From Actinomycetes bacterium (GTDB taxonomy: Bacteria; Actinomycetota; Actinomycetes; Propionibacteriales; Nocardioidaceae): a stretch of 8,510 nucleotides of DNA. The position numbers and the translations under genes are program-made. The stretch lies in NCBI GenBank assembly GCA_023252095.1, contig JAHEXN010000139.1:1-8510 (forward strand). The letters run 5' to 3'. The notes under the pieces are model-generated. The model made no database searches. It was given only the letters and a program-made list of their open reading frames with translations, and had not been told where the DNA came from. Shown here in pieces: positions 6,195 to 8,510 of the stretch (positions are counted from its first letter, which is position 1; each line of letters opens with the position of its first letter).

Positions 6195-6704
6195 TCAGGA
6201 GGGCGTGCGGAACGGGCGCGTGAGCGTGCGCAGCGCGGACGCGAGCGTGTCGGCGTCGGTGGGGGAGAGGTCCGCGAGGATGCCGGCCTCGCTGCGCATG
6301 AGCTCGGCGAGGGCGCCGTCGACCTGCTCGCGCCCGGCCGCTGTGAGGCGCACCAGGACGCCGCGGCGATCGGCGGGGTCGGGCTGTCGCTCCACCAGGC
6401 CGCGGGTCGTGAGCCGGTCGACGCGATTGGTCATGGTGCCGCTCGTGACGAGCGTCTCGGCGACGAGACGGCCCGGGGAGAGCACGTAGGGCTCGCCCGA
6501 GCGGCGCAGCGCGGCCAGGACGTCGAACTCCCAGGACTCGAGCCCGTGGGCCGAGAACGCCTCCTTGCGGACCCGGTCGACGTGACGAGCCAGGCGGGAG
6601 ACGCGGCTCAGCACCTGCATCGGGGCGACGTCGACGTCGGGGCGCTCGCGGTGCCACGCCTCGACGATCGCGTCGACCTCGTCGGGCTCCGCGTCGAGGG
6701 ACAT
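6195..6704 (-). CDS. MarR family transcriptional regulator
   Basis: The product has 169 aa. MarR proteins are dimeric winged-helix regulators that usually repress their own gene and a divergent neighbour until a small ligand, often a phenolic or other aromatic compound, binds. The winged helix spans about residues 50-125: WEFDVLAALRRSGEPY, LSPGRLVAETLVTSGTMTNRVDRLTTRGL (recognition helix about 87-99), then the wing with DPADRRGVLVRLT (109-121). A longer N-terminal helix precedes it. There is no cysteine, so thiol-based oxidant sensing of the OhrR kind is unlikely. The ATG at 6704 was chosen because it lies 6 nt after a TACGGT -10 box; upstream in-frame starts add unrelated sequence. It diverges from the amidase gene across 76 bp and converges on the ABC-F gene with only 21 nt between stop codons, where I see no good terminator. 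The ligand cannot be read from sequence. Confidence 0.9.
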   Translation of the reverse strand: MSLDAEPDEVDAIVEAWHRERPDVDVAPMQVLSRVSRLARHVDRVRKEAFSAHGLESWEFDVLAALRRSGEPYVLSPGRLVAETLVTSGTMTNRVDRLTTRGLVERQPDPADRRGVLVRLTAAGREQVDGALAELMRSEAGILADLSPTDADTLASALRTLTRPFRTPS

Positions 6705-6710
6705 TCCTCG

Positions 6711-6739
6711 ACCGTAGCGCTCAAGATTCTTGATGTCGA
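6711..6739 (-). promoter_or_regulatory. Putative leaderless promoter of marR
   Basis: On the minus strand, TCGACA (6739-6734) lies 17 nt before TACGGT (6716-6711), close to TTGACA/TANNNT. The ATG follows the -10 by 6 nt, so the transcript would start at or next to the start codon. The purine-rich CGAGGA between them abuts the ATG and is too close to act as a Shine-Dalgarno sequence. Confidence 0.5.
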
Positions 6740-6741
6740 GA
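6721..6741. promoter_or_regulatory. Probable MarR operator
   Basis: TCAAG (6721-6725) and CTTGA (6729-6733) form a perfect dyad around ATT and lie entirely inside the marR promoter spacer. A second, overlapping dyad, TCTTGA-TG-TCGAGA (6728-6741, one mismatch), resembles the TTGA-N2-TCAA type of site bound by many MarR proteins. Binding here would block marR transcription and would sit against the amidase -35 region. Site shape and position are seen; binding by this MarR is inferred. Confidence 0.45.
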
Positions 6742-6744
6742 TAC

Positions 6745-6774
6745 TTCCCCTGCGGGTGACGCGCGACATACGGT
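6745..6774 (+). promoter_or_regulatory. Putative leaderless promoter of the amidase gene
   Basis: TACGGT (6769-6774) lies 6 nt before the amidase ATG at 6781, as for marR. The -35 region (TTCCCC, 6745-6750, 18-nt spacer) is a poor match, which could mean a weak or activator-dependent promoter. There is no Shine-Dalgarno sequence ahead of the ATG, in line with a leaderless mRNA. Confidence 0.45.
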
Positions 6775-6780
6775 GCAGTC

Positions 6781-8136
6781 ATGTCCCTCGATGCCGTCGT
6801 CGCCGCGGGTGCGGCGCACCAGTCCGCCCTGCTCACGTCCGGTGAGGTGGGCTCGCGGGAGCTCACGGAGGCCACGCTTGCGGCGATCGACCGTGAGAAC
6901 CCCCGCATCAACGCCGTCGTGGAGGTCCTGCGTGACGAGGCGCTCGCCGCCGCCGACGAGGCCGACCGGCGCCGGGCCGCGGGCGACGCGGGGCCGCTGA
7001 CGGGCGTCCCGATCGCGCTCAAGAACGACCTCGACGTCGCAGGTCACGTCACGACGCTCGGGAGCCGGGCCGTGACGCGCGCCGCGACCTCGGACGGCGC
7101 ACTCGTCCAGGTTCTTCGGCGTCTCGGGGCCGTGCCCGTCGCGACCACGACGCTGCCCGAGCTCATGATCGTCGGGTTCACCCAGCCGGCGATCACGGGC
7201 GTGACCCGCAACCCGATCGACCCGAGCCGCACGAGCGGAGGGTCGTCGGGCGGGTCGGCGGCGCTCGTGGCCGCGGGTGCCGTCGGCATCGCGACGGCCT
7301 CCGACGGGGCCGGATCGATCCGCATCCCGGCCGCGTCGTGCGGGCTCGTCGGGTTCAAGCCCACGAACGGCACCGTGCCGGGCTCGGGTGGTTGGTGCGG
7401 ACTCTCCACGCAGGGCTGCGTGACCCCGACGGTCGCCGACACCGCCCTGTTCCTCGACCACGTCGGCACGTTCTCAGGCTCGCTGGTCGAGGCGGCCGCG
7501 TCGGCCGACCCCGGACGCCTGCGGATCGGTCTCACGCGCAGTGCTGCCGCCGCGACCCGCGCCGAGAAGCTCGATCCCGAGGTCGACGCCGCTCTCGAGC
7601 GGGCGGCGAGCACGCTGCGGGCCGCGGGCCACACGGTCGTCGAGGTCGACGTGCGCTACGGGCTGCGGGCGAAGTCGGCGACGTTGCGCTATCTCGGCGG
7701 CATCGCGGAGTCCGTGGACCGGCTCGACGACCCGTCGCTGCTCGAGCCTCGCACCCGCGGCATCGTGCGGCTCGGGAAGCCCGTCGGTCAGCGGGCCGTC
7801 GACTGGGCGCGCCGGGCGGGGGAGCGCTTCGCGACCGAGGTGCACCGCGACCTCGGTGTCGACGTCATCCTGTCGCCCGTCATGTCGTCGACGGCGCTGC
7901 CCGTGGGCCGGTGGGACGAGCTCGGCGCACTCCGTCTGGTCCTCGCGATGAACGCGTTCTACCCGTACACAGTCCAGTGGAACCACGCCGGCGTCCCGGC
8001 CGTCTCGGTGCCCGCGGGGCTCGCGTCCGACGGGCTGCCGCTCGCGGTTCAGCTCGTGGGGCAGCGTGACGACGACGTCCGGTTGATGGCCCTCACGGCC
8101 CAGCTCGAGGGCCTGACCCGAGGAGGCCTCGCATGA
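6781..8136 (+). CDS. Amidase signature family hydrolase
   Basis: The product has 451 aa, usual for stand-alone amidase-signature enzymes, and is probably cytoplasmic since no signal peptide is seen. The Ser-cis-Ser-Lys triad is complete: Lys81 in GVPIALKNDLDVAG, cis-Ser155 in TSGGSSGGSAAL, and nucleophile Ser179 in SDGAGSIRIPASCGLVGFKP. The C-terminal WNHAGVPAVSVPAG and LPLAVQLVG segments are also typical. Such enzymes hydrolyse carboxamide bonds in substrates ranging from simple amides to cyclic dimers; the substrate cannot be predicted. It is not likely to be GatA, because gatB and gatC are not adjacent and the GatA-like GPxxR segment is replaced by STQGCVTPTVADTAL. Its promoter faces marR, so control by that regulator is plausible. 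The last codons overlap the next gene by 4 nt (ATGA). Confidence 0.9.
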   Translation: MSLDAVVAAGAAHQSALLTSGEVGSRELTEATLAAIDRENPRINAVVEVLRDEALAAADEADRRRAAGDAGPLTGVPIALKNDLDVAGHVTTLGSRAVTRAATSDGALVQVLRRLGAVPVATTTLPELMIVGFTQPAITGVTRNPIDPSRTSGGSSGGSAALVAAGAVGIATASDGAGSIRIPAASCGLVGFKPTNGTVPGSGGWCGLSTQGCVTPTVADTALFLDHVGTFSGSLVEAAASADPGRLRIGLTRSAAAATRAEKLDPEVDAALERAASTLRAAGHTVVEVDVRYGLRAKSATLRYLGGIAESVDRLDDPSLLEPRTRGIVRLGKPVGQRAVDWARRAGERFATEVHRDLGVDVILSPVMSSTALPVGRWDELGALRLVLAMNAFYPYTVQWNHAGVPAVSVPAGLASDGLPLAVQLVGQRDDDVRLMALTAQLEGLTRGGLA

Positions 8137-8510
8137 CCCGTTGGGACCCGCAGACCTACCTGAAGCACGCCGACGAGCGCGGGCGACCCTTCGTGGAGCT
8201 GCTCGCGCGCGTGCCGGTCACCGCTCCCGCGCGGGTGCTCGACCTCGGCTGCGGCGCCGGCAACCTCTCGGCGGTCATCCGCGACCGCTGGCCCGGAGCC
8301 GAGGTGCTGGGCGTCGACTCGTCGGCCGAGATGATCGCGCACGCCCGTGAGGTCGACCCCGACGGGCAGTACGAGGTCGCGGACGTCGCCACGTGGACGC
8401 CCGAAGGGCCGTACGACGTCATCGTGTCGAATGCGATGTTCCAGTGGGTCCCGGACGCCTTTGACGTCATCACGCGCCTGCTCGACTCGGTGCAGGACGG
8501 CGGCGCGCTG
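8133..8510 (+). CDS. tam: Trans-aconitate 2-methyltransferase-like SAM-dependent methyltransferase (partial)
   Basis: The first 126 codons are present; the gene runs off the right edge. A class I SAM-dependent methyltransferase fold is clear: motif I VLDLGCGAGNLS (about residues 36-47), the acidic post-I strand VLGVDSSAEMI, and motif IV-like YDVIVSNAMFQWV. The N-terminal WDPQTYLKHADERGRPF and the SNAMFQWVPD stretch match trans-aconitate 2-methyltransferase (Tam), which methylates trans-aconitate, a spontaneous inhibitory by-product of the citric-acid cycle. The ATG at 8133 is well supported: AGGAGG (8121-8126) lies 6 nt upstream within the amidase gene, and the ATGA overlap indicates coupled translation. 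Other small-molecule methyltransferases share these motifs, and the C-terminal half that would help decide is missing. Confidence 0.72.
   Translation, partial: MTRWDPQTYLKHADERGRPFVELLARVPVTAPARVLDLGCGAGNLSAVIRDRWPGAEVLGVDSSAEMIAHAREVDPDGQYEVADVATWTPEGPYDVIVSNAMFQWVPDAFDVITRLLDSVQDGGAL

Larger units (their letters stand above)
6691..6794. repeat. Mirror-image start regions of marR and the amidase gene
   Basis: The two divergent genes begin almost identically: each has TACGGT, 6 nt, then ATGTCCCTCGAYGC. The left arm (6691-6704 plus 6711-6716, read on the minus strand) and the right arm (6769-6774 plus 6781-6794) match at 19 of 20 compared positions outside the 6-nt spacers. Both proteins therefore start MSLDA. 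The dyad is centred near 6742.5. Similarity ends right after the arms. Confidence 0.75.

Overview
The window is high-GC, densely packed chromosomal DNA from an actinomycete. Evidence for this is the gene order metG-tatD-rpf-rsmA-ispE-uup, a resuscitation-promoting factor with DUF348/G5/Rpf architecture, GTG and TTG starts, and -10 boxes placed 6 nt before start codons (leaderless mRNAs). The gene order and protein flavour suggest a Nocardioidaceae-like member of the Propionibacteriales, but that family-level placement is a guess from memory, not a comparison.

Left and centre (1-6173, all + strand) is a conserved housekeeping cluster. It holds the 3' end of methionyl-tRNA synthetase (metG), a TatD metal-dependent DNase (tatD), a membrane-anchored Rpf peptidoglycan hydrolase, the 16S rRNA dimethyladenosine methyltransferase (rsmA/ksgA), the MEP-pathway kinase ispE, and an Uup-type ABC-F ATPase. 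metG and tatD are 2 nt apart. rpf appears to have its own promoter, with a hairpin overlapping its -35 box. rsmA follows rpf almost without a gap and its start codon is uncertain. ispE and the ABC-F gene overlap by 4 nt. The cluster joins translation fidelity and ribosome maturation (metG, rsmA, ABC-F), wall remodelling and resuscitation (rpf), and isoprenoid supply (ispE).

The one sizeable non-coding stretch is 3189-3468, between rsmA and ispE. It is unusually rich in inverted repeats. An 18-bp arm pair with one mismatch encloses a 17-pair hairpin and a smaller hairpin, and a further hairpin lies just before an apparent leaderless ispE promoter. The wobble pairs favour a + strand RNA. This is the best candidate in the window for something undescribed: a structured RNA, an attenuator or an elaborate terminator.

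Right (6195-8510) is a small accessory-looking module. A MarR-family repressor on the minus strand diverges from an amidase-signature hydrolase, which is translationally coupled (ATGA overlap) to a trans-aconitate methyltransferase-like gene cut by the window edge. The 76-bp divergent region has two apparently leaderless promoters with identical TACGGT -10 boxes, a TCAAG-N3-CTTGA palindrome inside the marR promoter, and near mirror-image gene starts. I see no tRNA, rRNA, CRISPR array, insertion sequence or phage gene.
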